Source: Holothuria scabra
Lineage: Eukaryota; Echinodermata; Holothuroidea; Aspidochirotida; Holothuriidae
Direction: 5' to 3'
Assembly: GCA_037179385.1 (NCBI GenBank)
Contig: CM074179.1
Coordinates: forward strand, 73,088,719 to 73,152,718
DNA: 64,000 nucleotides
Below the pieces are notes generated by a model. The model had not been told where the DNA came from and did no database searches. It was given only the letters and a program-made list of their open reading frames with translations. Made by a program: the position numbers and the translations under genes. Below are positions 49,996 to 62,299 of the stretch, piece after piece; within the stretch, counting starts at the first letter, position 1; every line of letters begins with the position of its first letter.

Positions 49996-52900
49996 CATAG
50001 GCGGCGGAAGCGGGGGGGCGGGGGCAGGGGGGCCTGGCCCCAATAATTTTCTTACGAGATTTGGAGGGGGGGCATGGCCCCCCAATAACCGAATGTCGCA
50101 AAATAAATTTTTCAAAAGTAATTAAATTAAAGTTGCTTTTATTACATTTCGGCCATTCTTTGGCTCAAATATTACTTTTCAGAGTGCAAATGTTGCAAAG
50201 CTTCTGGGGGCTTCGCCCCCTGGATCCCCACATTAACGATAACCTGTGGGAATTTATTTTCGCCCCTCAAAAGGTTGCAGGGTATTCTGCAAATGTGCCC
50301 CACTCTGAATTTCGGAATAAATTCAGGAAGACTGTGACAAGCTTCATATCTTAGGATTCTCTGGAATTTTTTCCCGTCGGGTTTCTGGACGGATAATTTT
50401 CCAGCAGATTTGGAGTGGCTAAAACTGGCTACCTTGGTATGGATTAAAGTGTGGTACTAGCATCTGACATGTTTTTTCCTCCTGTAGGGATTTTTTTCAA
50501 TACCTGAGGATGCACAAAATCGTTCAAAAATCATACTTGGTGTGGTGGGTAGAATGTTTGGGTCTATAATGGTTGGAAGGAATTGGCAGGACCATTGCTG
50601 CCAGTCATTGTCCAGTGCAACCACCAAACCCATGTTGGGTCAATGCAGTCTCAAGGCTTTGCAACCTTACTGCCTTGAGTTACCACTATACCTGAAGTGG
50701 ACATACCTAGTGGCGTACGAGATGGGTCAGAGGAAGACTGCCCAAATTTTTCGCAAAATCTAAATTCGGGCAGGAATTTGAAAATAATTCGGACAGCCCT
50801 TTAGTTTTGAAAAGAATGGGATGGTTTTTTCAGAAAATTCCTTAATGTGGCCGAAATCTCAAAAAGATATGTCGGGAAAAACTCAAGAAACGTCATTCAG
50901 TCGCAATAAAATTTTTATGAAAAACCAAGTCAAGATTCCAAAAAGTCGCTACACCTCCGGGCAGCTCAAAAGGCTATTATTCGTGACCGTTACTTCACAG
51001 ATAATCACAACACAATGCCCGAAATTGTGGAATGTCCGAAAATGGAAAAGTACCAAAGTAAGGGTAATTTAGTTACGAAACATTAAAGAAATAAAAAAAT
51101 CGCGACACTTTTGGTAAGCCTGTGGCTGAAAAGAAACAATTATTCTTGAGACTTTTTAAATCTTACCTGAAAAGGCCGATTATTTTAATGGTTTCAAATC
51201 TCTGTCGAAAATCAGAAGACGCTTTATTTAAAGTACAATTTCATGGAAAATAAAAAAGATCTGTGACCCATTTGGGTAGAATGTGAAAAAAGGCTTTCTT
51301 CATCCCAACTTCACACTGAAGTCTTGCAAAAAATTTCCCCGAAATTGTCAAATATTCGTGCAAAGGTTAACAAAATGCTGGGACGTTTTCAATTACCAAA
51401 TTAATTGAACGGATAGACAGGAGGGTCTTCAGGTGGCCAAACGTTTGCCATCTCTCCTGCTCTAGAGCCAAATATGGGCAATGGGTATGAAAATCGGGTT
51501 ATTTGTTTTCGATACTTTAATGAAGCAGGGTGAGAATGTCTTCCCCTAAGTCTGCTTGAAAAGTCATTTCGACACACCTTGCAACATGACAAATCTGTCA
51601 ATAAGTGTTACTAATAGAAGAAAAATCATCTACTTCATTTCATCCAATGGTAGTGGTGCATTTCATCTGATTCTTCTGATCAAAGTAGCCACTGGTAAGA
51701 TCCCCATAGTCCTTCTTCTTTCAAAAGTAAAATCATATATAGTCGGAAGTTCGGGCACACAATTTTTCAATCTATATTGAATTTAGCAAACAGTCGCAAT
51801 GGAGTAAAATTCATTAGAATGTTTTCAATTCCGTTTTGTAGTTTCCCCCGAAAAAATGTGGGACCATTACATCGATTGGTGGTGATACACTTTATCTGGT
51901 AATTTTTTTTTATCAAACACCGACTGCTTAGATCCTCCTATAAGCTTGGGAAATGTCATTTTCGACTGTCTCACGGGTCCGATTTTTTCAAAATTTTCTG
52001 TTTGCTTCCCGCAAGCCATTGATGAAGCTCCGCGCAGATAGTCTTCCTAGCAGAATTTTAGTTTTAAGTGAACATTTTTCGTGCAAACAGAACATCGAAT
52101 TAGCGACTTCTAAGACCCCCTATAAGCTTAGGAGCAGATTTTTCAAAATTTCCTGTACGTTTCGCCCCAACTTTTAGTGGTGCTCCACTTAGACCGCTTC
52201 ATAGAAGAATAGAAGTTTCAAGTGAACATTTTTTACAAAAGAAAACTCAAAAAAGCGACTGCTTAGATCCCCACATAAGTCCGGGAAATGCCATTTTGAA
52301 CTGTCGGAGGGGTCGGATATTTAAAAATGTTTTGTACACTTCGCGCCAACCAATGGCCCCGCTTAGTCTTCCTGGTTGAATTTAAGGTTGGAACGAACGT
52401 ACGTTTATCTGCAATTGAAACTCAAAAAAGGCGACTGCTTGGATCCCCTTTAAAAGCCTGGGAAATGTCATTTTCGACTGTCTGAGAGGTACGAATTTTC
52501 AAATTTTCTGGAAGCTCCGCGCCAACCAGTGGTGGCGCTCCGCTTTGACTGTCTTACGGGCAGAATTCCTTTTTTCGGGCAAAAATCTTCTGCCTCCAAA
52601 CTGAAATGCTCCCCTACGCCTATGGAAATACCTTACTCAGGCGTGCACTGGAACAGCTGCTTGTCACATTCAGCAGGTTTCCGGATTTGCAATGCTAGGA
52701 TACATAGTCCAGTAATGAACAGAGCTAATCAGTATCTCAAAAGTGTGTTTTTATCTTAGAAAAATCACAGAATTGAAGACAATTAAACCTGGCAAATGCC
52801 ATTTCCAGCCATCTGGGAGATTTTAAAATCCAAAATTTTCTTTTTCCGCTCCGCGCCAACTGATGGTGGCGCTACGCTTAGATAGTAAACTCCAGCTACC

Positions 52901-53145
52901 CCCGGCCCTACAAAAGTAGTGAACCCCCCGTAAGCACCCCAAAATCCTAGCTATTCCCTGGAACCCTACAAGGGCTTGACCCCTGAAACCCCACCAGGGG
53001 AACTTAAGCGGCCCCCTGGACCCCAAGCCGATGGAGTTTGGTGCTCCAAGCAAAACCGGACGCCTTACGGCGTCATCATTATGTGGGCTGCCGAAAACTT
53101 GTCCCCCCCCCCCCCCCCAATAAATAACATCTTCCGCCGCCTATG
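49996..53145 (-). mobile_element. Dispersed repeat R copy 2: 3.15-kb transposon with TIR CATAGGCGGCGGAAG
   Basis: Perfect 15-bp terminal inverted repeats (CATAGGCGGCGGAAG at 49996-50010, complement at 53131-53145), each next to a G/C-rich run. CAAGT is duplicated on both sides (49991-49995 and 53146-53150). The uninterrupted site is visible in transposon T copy 1, where TTTACATAAAAGTACG is continuous. The interior matches 23900-26460 inverted, with the 170-bp tandem units at 51960-52880. No transposase was seen. The superfamily is unknown to me. Confidence 0.85.
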
Positions 53146-53454
53146 CAAGTACGTTGCAGATAGCATACGTACCTAACCTAAGCAAATGTAGTTATCGCGC
53201 CAAAAGTTTTCACTTTGGATTACAACTGGTTTTGACGGAGAATGCTTGAATGTACGAGTAAGTTGTCCGCTTAGCAAATTTTGACCAAAATCAAATTTTG
53301 ACCAAAGTCTATTTTGTAAGGGTGGAAGGAAGGTGTTTAGCCTACAATCGCCACCAAACAAATGAAACAAAAATCACTCCGTAGCAGATGTTACATCGCC
53401 TTTTATGGATCTCACATGGTATCCGCTCTTCCCCTTCTCCCCTCCCCTCTTTAA

Positions 53455-53635
53455 TGTTGGTTGGGGAAACTGACAAGTCCTGGGTGTAAATGTTGTTTGG
53501 GAAAAACTGACCAGTCCTGCATATTGTTTGGGAAAAACTGACCAGTCCTGAGTGTAAATGTTGGTTGAGAAAACTGACCAGTCCTGAGTGTAAATGTTGG
53601 TTGAGAAAAACTGACCATTCTTGAGTGTAACAAAT
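53455..53635. repeat. Minisatellite, ~36-bp unit, about five copies
   Basis: Units of the type TGTAAATGTTGGTTGAGAAA plus ACTGACCAGTCCTGAG repeat head to tail with small length differences. The third unit has lost its first 10-15 bp. Confidence 0.88.
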
Positions 53636-54009
53636 TTGACGCGGGGAAAGGGGTTTGCTTCATTTACAAAAAAAAAACAAAAAAAAACAAAAAAACAAAT
53701 AGGCTAACAGGTAAACCTAACGTTAATGAAATAAAGGCTAGGCCTATTAAGTTACAAATTTAGGACGGGCTTACAGTGATTGAGAGTTACGTACAGTACA
53801 TACCATGGCCTAGGCTAAGGAAAATAAGAAACAGTACGATGTACGCAAGATCACTGCAGCGTTTATATCGTACGTAATACATACACGCAAGTGCTAGCAT
53901 TCGACAGGACAAAACTCAGACTGCGGTAGGCTAACGTTAGGTAAAATCAAATTCTAGCCAATGAATATTTAGAAAGTTAGGTGTTATATAAAACAAATAA
54001 TGGATACAC

Positions 54010-55215
54010 TAATGCAGGATTTCAGAGTGGTTCAACTTTGTTCATTCATACACAGAAATCGCTTTATTTATAACCACGATACATATAAAAATTACTTGTA
54101 AATAAACAGATTAAAACAGAGCAGCCCTTACCAAAGTGTAGTTAGTCCAGCATGATGGAATTTATTGATTACCAAGAATTTATTACATAGTAACGTAATG
54201 TCGCCTAAGTACAATGGGCAAATGGTATTTAAGGATCATAATCAAAAGGGAATGGATAACGTACAATTCATTTTGTTTCATAACAGACCATCGAAATGAA
54301 AATTTCAAACAAACTTTTTTACATCCACAATATATCTTCATTTTATCTATATTACAAGGCTAGCGCTAATCCAAGTAGCCGGGGTGGGGACTTTACGGCC
54401 CAAGCGCTCCCTTTTTCGCCACATTTACGATAAAACATACGGGGAATTACCAGTTCATCTCCCTCATACCGCTTTTTTTTCAGGGTATGTCCCTCTTTTT
54501 GGAACGTCAGGATTCGCGTCTGTAAGATATTCACAAACCACTGGGTTGTTAGTACCTTTTTCTTTGAGCCCTTTTAGTTGCCGACACTAAACTCTTTGTA
54601 TGCTGTTTTTATGACTCAATAGGCTTAGCAGGTGTGGGCAGGTGCTGGAAACTAAGTTCAAGTCTAGTAAGTCGTCTGGTAGATGTCGAACAGCAGATCG
54701 GGAAATTTGCCGCTTGCTTATGATATTGCCAACCCATTAAGAATGTAAATTTGACAATTTGGAGGCGTTTGGAGGCGAATGAAAACCTACTCCCTGATCT
54801 CCATATTTACTATTTGGATCATGCGAGCAAATGCGAGTATTAATTATAATCTGATAGCAATGTTTAGTCTTATACCTCTTTTGCTAATTTGCATAAATCA
54901 CCAGAATTGGTCTGTAGTCTGGATCATTGTTATCATTTGCTATAGTCAGATGTTTGAAACGTTGGGACAGTGTTTGGCATTTCTTTGTCGGCAACTACTG
55001 ACACATAACAAAGCAGTTCCAAAAAGTCCTTTTTTTGGAGTCGCCCTAGGTATGGATGAGGTTGCCTAGGTGTTGAACAAAGGAATTCCATGTCCTTTAG
55101 TTCGATAATCCCCAATTAAAAGCGTTAGTCCCCACTTTGAGATCAATCTAATTGGATATTGAGCATAAGTTACAGATTTCGACAGATCTGCATCTAATAA
55201 CACCACCATGCACAA
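54010..55215. other. Intronic stretch, nothing recognised
   Basis: Lies in intron 1 (between exons 1 and 2). The longest frame (54779-55069, plus) has a hydrophobic start but no motif or context that supports a gene. Confidence 0.4.
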
Positions 55216-55217
55216 AC

Positions 55218-55402
55218 GTTATATTCACAACATGCCTTTAAAGGGACGCCCATATTAGGCACTGGGTCAAAGGCAATCTGTACTCTGTACCCCATTGGGG
55301 CTTCGATGAAGTACTCGCACGTAACATTTTCTGGATATTCATCAGGGTAATTCGGAGAAAAGAAAGAGACCCCACTTTCCTTAAAAGATCCACCGCATTC
55401 TC
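55218..55402 (-). CDS. Tie-like CUB/Ig/EGF protein, exon 1 in window: first half of CUB 1
   Basis: The acceptor ATTCTAG stands above 55402 and the donor GTTTGT below 55218, phase 1 in and phase 0 out. It encodes GECGGSFKESGVSFFSPNYP, DEYPENVTCEYFIEAPMGYR and VQIAFDPVP..LKACCEYN. CGG.F, SPNYPDEYP, C-EYFIEAP.G and CEY are CUB hallmarks. An unusual CC pair replaces the single Cys 3. Because the exon begins in phase 1, at least one more exon, including the signal peptide, must lie further 5' and was not seen between here and 64 kb. From here 13 exons (about 808 codons) connect down to 11211. Confidence 0.88.
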
Positions 55403-56565
55403 CTAGAATAAAATGAAATAAAATGAAGTTATCAATTGAAACTACTGCTGACATCTTTAAAATCAACTGTTGCATTAACTCGATGCATGCCATGGGAACA
55501 CCACTTACTACTGAATTAACGTCAACATTTACGTCTAGGATCATTCATGCAGAAGTAGAATTCACAGAGACATGATATATCACTATGACTGACTTTCGTA
55601 TAATACATACTGCAGCAATTTATTATCGATATAACCAAAGTCAAGTTCCATTGTCTTCTAAAAGGGGAAGGGGGAATGACCCGTTTTACGTTAGCAAGAA
55701 CTTGTGGTCATGATGAACTCATTCAGATAATCTACTGTTACCTAAACTGTCCTTCCAACACAAGTGTTGAATATCACAGTCTAGAAACAACTTGTATGAT
55801 AATAGACTAAAATATGACAGTTTTTGCAACTTTCAAGATATTTACACACAACTTGATGTTTCGGTGATAGACCCCCTCCTCATCTTACTCTGGTTTTCAG
55901 ATTTTTTTTTTTTATTTTTTATTTATTTTTATTACACTGTGCTGCGGTATAGATTTTAAGATCAAAATGAGTCCACGCGCCGGCAACGAGCGATTTTTCT
56001 GTGACGGTAAATCAAATACCACACCAGATATATTCATTAAATTTGATATGGCCATATAAATCCATGTTATGAGTGATGATCGTAGATCTATAAAAAAAAA
56101 AGTTTGATAGGGCTATAACAACATCATTTCACATTAAAAAAAGTTTCATTACTGGAATCATTAAGAAAATATTTAATGCCAAATGTGCTACAAAGTTTTG
56201 TTCATGATGAAACTTTCCTCCTTTCTAGTTGCTTTATCTTCCTCCTTTGCCTGATTACCTCTTATCGAATCAGGGAGGAAATGAAGCCAACTTCACGCAA
56301 ACTTGATGCGGTCTAATCATATCTGATTAACTGATTGAAAGTAACAGATATCTTTAAGAACACAAAAAGCAACGTAACATTTGGGGTTAGCGAACAGGCC
56401 AGTCAAGCATGTGTTGATTGCTTTTCACACAGTGTGAATACAATTGAGAACACAGATCGTGTGACAAAAACAAATATCAGCTGCAACCACACCACCTTTG
56501 ATCTACTGGCCGGGTGACTATGTAGTTTTTTTCAATAAGCAATATCATGGCGTGTTGGTCATGGT
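55403..56565. other. Stretch 5' of the first exon, no gene seen
   Basis: AT-rich, with a poly-T/A patch near 55905-55935. No exon-like segment or promoter was recognised. Confidence 0.4.
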
Positions 56566-56569
56566 TATA

Positions 56570-56890
56570 TTCTGCACTCTTAAATCAAAAGATCAAACTT
56601 GGCTACTCTCTAATTGAGTAAAAAGTGTGCATTCATTCCGAGATGAGTAAAATTCACTCCAAAAAAGGAACGTTGTACTCTTGGTAGAGTAACTGCAGGA
56701 ACTAATCACTCTTAAGAAAGATGCCTTTGTTACAGAGTGAGTGAATTTTATCCCCCACGGAGTGATATGCTTTATACTTCTAATGTGTCAACCCGCTGAT
56801 ATTGTGAATCAATATTTTTCACTCTATATGAGTGTTACTAAGTTCACTCCTATATTTCTAGAGTGGGTAAATTTCTTATCTGAACCATGC
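56570..56890. repeat. Word repeat built on GAGTGA(A) / TTCACTC, left block
   Basis: GAGTAAAA, ATTCACTCC, GAGTAACT, TCACTCTTAAG, GAGTGAGTGAATTT, GGAGTGATA, TTCACTC and GAGTGGGTAAATTT occur in quick succession in both orientations. Resumes at 60066-60560 beyond the LINE. Confidence 0.6.
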
Positions 56891-56967
56891 AAATTTGGCC
56901 AAGATATAATGCACCTGTACGGAACATATGAAATATTTAACACATATGGGAAACATTTGCCGTAAGC

Positions 56968-57345
56968 CCGGGTCACACTACAGCGATATCGGATTGGGTT
57001 TCGTTCCGATTTTTGTGAGTGTTTCTTAAAATCCCTTTCATCTTTGGTTAAATAGAACCAAAACTACCGATCCTGTGTAAATATATGATTTGTATCGAAA
57101 AAACTACGAAAATACTAATTATTCCGTGACGTGACATCCGCAGCCAGCTTTTTTCGGATGCGCGTAGTCCGATTAAAACTTTATCAATGTGACGTCACGA
57201 AATAAATAGTTTGTTTTATTCCCATGGTCTTCTCACACTGATTATGTACGTTTACACAGGATGGCAAATTTTGGGGTCTTTCCGACAATGGATGAAAGAG
57301 ATTTTAAGACAGAGAGACGATCCGAAATCGTTGTAGTGTGACCTG
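56968..57345. mobile_element. Foldback MITE with TIR CC(G/A)GGTCACACTACA
   Basis: The left end CCGGGTCACACTACAGCGAT and the complement of the right end, CCAGGTCACACTACAACGAT, form long imperfect inverted arms that continue inward (ATCGGAT, CTTTCATC, AACTATTTATTTCGTGACGT regions). The whole 378 bp can fold back on itself. Target duplication not clear. Confidence 0.75.
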
Positions 57346-57462
57346 GTCTGTAGAAGTCTAATCACAATATCTTTCGCCTACGAAATTTGAATACTATCAA
57401 CAATGTGAGGGACCGCGCACTTTATAAAGATAAAAAGAGTTAAAAATTCACTCGTTCGAAAA

Positions 57463-59927
57463 ATGAACTTTATAAAGTCTTCCCAAAAAAGGAGGAAATT
57501 CAGAAAGCGGAAGAGGAAATTTAGTCAGAAAGTGGTGGAACAGCTTATTGATAACGAAGTTGAAGGGGCATATGTAAGATCAAGGGCTACGTATTTCGAT
57601 GAGGGTGAAAAGGTGTCGGCCTTCTTCTTTCGCCAAGAGAAGCGCCGTGCCGACCGAAAAGTTATTCATGGTATAAAAAATTCTGTTGGGGTTACAGTTT
57701 CTACCACAAAAGAATTTTTGAGTGTCTTTGAATCTTTTTATAGTCATTTATACTCTAAGGAAAGTGATATTGATTGCCATGTTCAGCAAAAGTTTATCAA
57801 CTCATTGAGTAAAGTTGTTTATGACAAAGATAAAGAGGAATTAGATGCACCTATCACGTTGGGAGAGATAAGAAATGCTCTGGCATTAACGGCTGCCAAT
57901 AAGGCACCTGGTTGTGATTTTATAAGAAGTTTTTCGATCTAATTAGCAATGACTTCCTTGACGTAATCAATGACATTTTTGAAAGAGGTACACTGACTGA
58001 ATCAAAATCCATTGGTGTCATAACACTGCTGCGGAAAAGGGGTGATGATTTAAACCCTGGTAATTGGCGCCCAATAAGTCTCCTTAATTCAGACTACAAG
58101 TTGATTGCTAAAGTTCTTCAATTAAGGCTTTCAAAGGTTATGCCCACTATTGTAAACGATTTTCAAACGTGTGCAATACCTGGAAGAACTATACATAATA
58201 ATATGTTTTTATTGAGGGGCATCGTTGATTATTCCTCTCTGAAGAATAGCCCTTGTGCCTTTCTGTCAATGGACCAGGAAAAAGCCTTTGACAAGGTCGA
58301 TTGGGCGTTTGTAATGAAAACCCTCCGTGTTTAATTTTGGTAAGAATTTTCTTCACTGGATTGCTATTCTCTACAAGAATATTCAGAGTCGTGTATTAGT
58401 CAATGGGTTCTTTTCTAAATCAGTGTCAATATCACGTGGTGTCAGACAAGGCTGTCCCTTGTCGCCGTTGTTATATGTATTGTTTATTGAACCTTTGGCT
58501 AGTTATATACACGCTCAATCTACCATCCAAGGGTTTATTTTGCCTGGAGAACATGGCAAAAGGATATAATTCATACAGTATGCTGATGACGCAACATGTG
58601 TTGCGTCAAGCATAAACGATATATGTCAGTTTTTAAATGTTTTAACCTTTTTCAAAGGGCTACGGGTGCTTCCATAAATGTGGAAAAGACCAAGGGTTTA
58701 AAACTAGGTAGTCTGAAGAATGAAAAGATGCCTGGTGACATTTCTTTTAGCTGCTCATCAATTAAAATTACAGGAATTTTCTTTGGATCCTTTGAAGTCA
58801 TTCAGTCTAATTGGGACAACAAACTCAATAAAGCCATCAGAATTTTGAACATGTGGAAAAACAGGCACTTAAGTTTAATAGGTAAAGTGTTAGTTATTAA
58901 CACCGTTATTTACCCCTTATTTTATTATATAGCCCCTATCTACCGTATGCCTGATTCCTTTGTGAAGGAACTGAACAAAGTTGTGTTTTCGTTCATATGG
59001 GGCGAAAGGAAACCTGACCTAGTCACTAGACAAGTTATTTCACTGCCAAAGCAAAGTGGTGGGTTAGCCCTGGATAATCTGAGAATTAAAGAAGATGCTC
59101 TGTTCGTGAAACCTTTTTTTTCTTTGTTAGACGGAAGTTATCCGAATTACTTATCCCTCGCTCGTTATTTTTTAGCCAAGCCACTTCGAGTCTCCTTTTC
59201 TTGTATTCGGTCGAACTCGAGGCCTAATTCAGATCTTTGTTCGCCATCCCTTGTTTAAGCAGGTGACTTGCTAAAGCGGCTCTTTAATATAAGCGAGGTC
59301 TTCTATCATGATTGTAAGATTACTAAGGACATTGTTAAACTGCTGCAAAATGTTAATGTCGATGTGACGATTGTCAAGAAACACCCCACCTTTCCATGGG
59401 ACAATATTTGGAAGTCAACGTTCAGTGGCATTTTGGATAATAAGTTGAAAGACTTCCAATGGCGGCTGCCACACGAAATTTTGTACACGGGGCAAAGAAT
59501 TAGAAGCTGGGGGATGGGCGACGGCTCGTGCCCAAGAGACACTTGCAGTGAAATTGAAACAACCAAACACATAATGTGGGAATGTCCAAAAGTTAAACCT
59601 ATTCGTGACTGGTTACAAAAAATATTAAAGCAAATGCTGGGTGACAATGCTTCTGAACAGTTTCAGTACACCCTTTTCACTTACGGTTTTCCTGAGTTGA
59701 AAATACCTAAGGTAGTCTTTTTGAGAATTTGGTATGTGTTTTGTGTCACAAAGTTCATCGTTTGGAAATCTAGATGTGTTCGTATTTTCCAATCTGAAGA
59801 TCATCCAAGTAAAACTATTGTATCGTCAATCATCAAAAATATAACAGACAGGGTAAAAGCGGATCACAGTAGGTTAAAATTTGATAAGTTTGAAGAAATG
59901 TGGGTTAAAAATAAATCATTTGTATAA
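57463..59927 (+). pseudogene. L1/Tx1-like LINE ORF2, 5'-truncated, several frame breaks
   Basis: Successive frames: 57463-57942 (EGAYVRSRATYFDEGEKVSA, a pre-RT block), 57943-58334 (NWRPISLLNSDYKLIAKVLQ, MDQEKAFDKVDWAF), 58327-58569 (VNGFFSKSVSISRGVRQGCP, LSPLLYVLFIEPLAS), YADD at 58577, then 58596-59258 and 59268-59927 ending with a zinc-finger-like C-terminus (CPRDTCSEIETTKHIMWECP). RVRQGCPLSPLLY-type and WGERKPDL-type blocks fit the L1/Tx1 group. The endonuclease domain upstream is missing. At least four frame breaks (near 57940, 58330, 58570-58600 and 59258) make it inactive. Confidence 0.88.
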
Positions 59928-60065
59928 TGACAAATCGTGGTCTTAAGTTCATCTTGTGAAACCTTTTTCAGCATTATTTTCTTTCCAGGAAGGTATTTAT
60001 TTTCATTCTTCCCATGTCCCTTAAATTAATGTAAATAGTGTAAAAAAAAAAAAAAAAAAAAAAAA
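59928..60065 (+). mobile_element. LINE 3' UTR and poly(A) tail
   Basis: About 114 bp of 3' UTR then A24 at 60042-60065, the expected end of a target-primed insertion. A possible target duplication AAATTCACTC stands at 57444-57453 and 60072-60081, but it is part of the GAGTGA word repeat, so this is uncertain. Confidence 0.8.
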
Positions 60066-60560
60066 GGGAGGAAATTCACTCCATGAAAGTTGAAACTTAC
60101 TCCAAAAGAGCGACGTTTCACTCCTGATGGAGTGCCTGCATGGGCCACTCTTGGGGCGATGCGCACTGTTTAACGAAAAAAAATCCTTACTGGCTAACGA
60201 TAGCTCCCAACCTAATCCCCAACCCGAACAAAGAATACAGTCGATACAATACAAAGGCAGCAGCCAATCAAGAAACACCTTGTTAAACAGTGCGCATCCA
60301 CCCCCACTCTTAGAAAAGAGTGATCCTACAGACACTGGTTTAAGAGTGGATTTTCAGTTTTCATTGTTCTTGGAGTGATTTCCACTATTGGGGGGCGAGT
60401 TTCGCTATTCTTGGAGTGATTTTTCACTCTGATGGAAGGAATTCACAATTTTCACTCTTTCGGAGTGACTAAGGTTCACTCTTTTGACACAACTCATGAT
60501 TGGAAATTGTAGTCTTCGCTCTTTCAATAAGTGAAGTTATACTCTAATTTTGGTGCACGG
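60066..60560. repeat. Word repeat GAGTGA / TTCACTC, right block
   Basis: About fifteen occurrences of ACTCC, GGAGTG, CACTCTT and GAGTGA in both orientations. Includes an internal segment bracketed by GATGCGCACTGTTTAAC near 60159 and its complement GTTAAACAGTGCGCATCC near 60282, an inverted pair of about 17 bp. Confidence 0.6.
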
Positions 60561-60569
60561 TGAGGTACA

Positions 60570-61582
60570 AGTACCATACCCAGATAGGCTGTGGAGTGCA
60601 CCGTAAATGGCCACAGCCTACAATACAGGCCCTTTGTTAATCGAAGCCTACAGCTTCGAATATTGGATTTGCTCAGTTTGTTAAATGAACTCGTGCCTTC
60701 TTTCTTGGCTCGGCGTATGAATATCTTCAGTGTGATACCTCTCTATTTACACACAGACAAAACTAACGTCATAAAGCATTTCATCTACCACGCAGTTATT
60801 TTGACTTTTTCAAGGAGTGGAAAGTTCGACTACTTCCCCAATTTCACCGACTTGACGGTGTTCCAATAGAATAATCAGTCAATTTGAAGCAAGAAGGAAG
60901 TCTTCTTTTCGAAGGACGATAAGTCGTTACGCAGTTCTATTGACTTTCTGTATATACTTGATTTGATCACTCAAAAAATAGTCCCAGACTTGAACGCCGC
61001 TACGTAGACTAACACCAGTACTTGTCCACGACCACACCAAAAATCCCCGCTTGTGTAACACGCTTGTCAACCGCTAAAAGTCCGTTGGCACGTCTCAACT
61101 TAATCTGCGCATGTGCAGATGCCCGAATCTGATGTGTAAACATTTTACAGCCATCCGTTGCCTGCTGGAAAGGTACGTTCCTGACACAGCGGTTAAATTT
61201 GAGTTGGCGGCAGAATATTTTTCTCTAAGATGGTGGGTGTCACGCAGACAGAGGGTTAAAATTAAATTTCCGGTTGCTGCCCTCTGTTGGCCGAGCGCTA
61301 TCAACAGCCTCTATATGGTAAGTGCGGATGGTTCGCCTACCTCCCCATTGTTAGGGAAAGTAACCTGGCTTTAATCCCCCTATGGCGTGCTGCAGGCAGG
61401 GCGGTTCCCGCTAAAAACAAGCAGTTGCCGAATACCTAGCAGCAGGAATGGACTGAAATATTGAGGAGCCGACCTAAACTTTGTCGTCGAGGGCAAAATA
61501 GTTAATTTTTGGCATCATTGAGGGTGTCAGGCCCAACGCAGGGGCAAAAAATACGTGAATTGAGGCAGATCGTTTGTGGAGG
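60570..61582. other. Stretch without a supported gene
   Basis: Short frames on both strands without motifs. It borders the LTR of the Ty3/gypsy element. Confidence 0.4.
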
Positions 61583-62223
61583 TGTTAGAGATAACAAATA
61601 AGTTGGGTAGTCTCACCTCAGGTTGCTGTGTTCTGTGCAGCCCCGTCAATACCGTTGAAACAATATGGCGTCACAACGGAACCTCGTGTCCTCGCGAACG
61701 AATCTTGGCTGTTGCAAAAGCGGCACTATGGCTCCACTCAACACTACAGTCCCAAGTTAAGTAATAAATGTCGAGCTGCCAGCTGCTGCCCGACTCACGA
61801 GACTGTCCGTGTTGGTGGAACGAATAGGGTGCTTTTTACGTGCTTCGAAACGGACACGAGTAGTAGATGAAATTAGCTCCGAGATTTCAAGTGGTAGACT
61901 TCTAGTAAAATTGCCTAGTTGGCTAAATATTATTTCCACGAAGGTAGCTGGTTTCAGCGAAGCCGGTGGCTTACTTAGGCGTCCTTATGTTCTGGTTGGC
62001 TAGAGTAGTAATCACTAGAAGTAGATGTTCCGCGTGCGAGAGCTAGAGTACGTGGTTCTGGTGAGAGCATGCTGTCTGGCACATGTTGGACTCTCCATTG
62101 ACTCGATGCAGCTGATGGCGATTGGTCAGTAGTCCTGACGTCGTAAGGCTGCTCTCGGTAGCTAATGTATATGTATAAGTAAGTGTGTGTGATGCACTTA
62201 GAATGCGTGAACGAAGTGCTACA
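61583..62223 (-). mobile_element. Putative 3' LTR of the Ty3/gypsy element
   Basis: On the minus strand, downstream of the integrase stop, a G17 polypurine run (complement of 62229-62245) is followed by ACTAC and then TGTAGCAC, a plausible LTR start. A plausible end ...TATCTCTAACA lies at 61583, giving about 641 bp with TG...CA borders. The other LTR is outside the window, so both borders, especially the far one, are inferred from the pattern only. Confidence 0.55.
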
Positions 62224-62299
62224 GTAGTCCCCCCCCCCCCCCCCCAGATGACTGTAAAGTAATAGAAGTCATCGATAATAGCAGTTACTAAATGGAAAA

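Larger units (their letters stand above)
49735..53991 (-). mobile_element. Transposon T copy 2, interrupted by two insertions
   Basis: Begins TTATATAACACC and ends GGTGTTATATAA, running inverse to copy 1. Sequence homologous to copy 1 is 49735-49995, then 53146-53400, then 53745-53991. It is split by the CATAGGCGG element (49996-53145) and by the minisatellite-bearing stretch around 53400-53740. Confidence 0.75.

Noticed and set aside
54779..55069. Plus-strand frame starting with a hydrophobic, signal-like segment
   Set aside because: It lies in the intron between exons 1 and 2 on the opposite strand, with no homology I recognise. The hydrophobicity reflects T-rich sequence.
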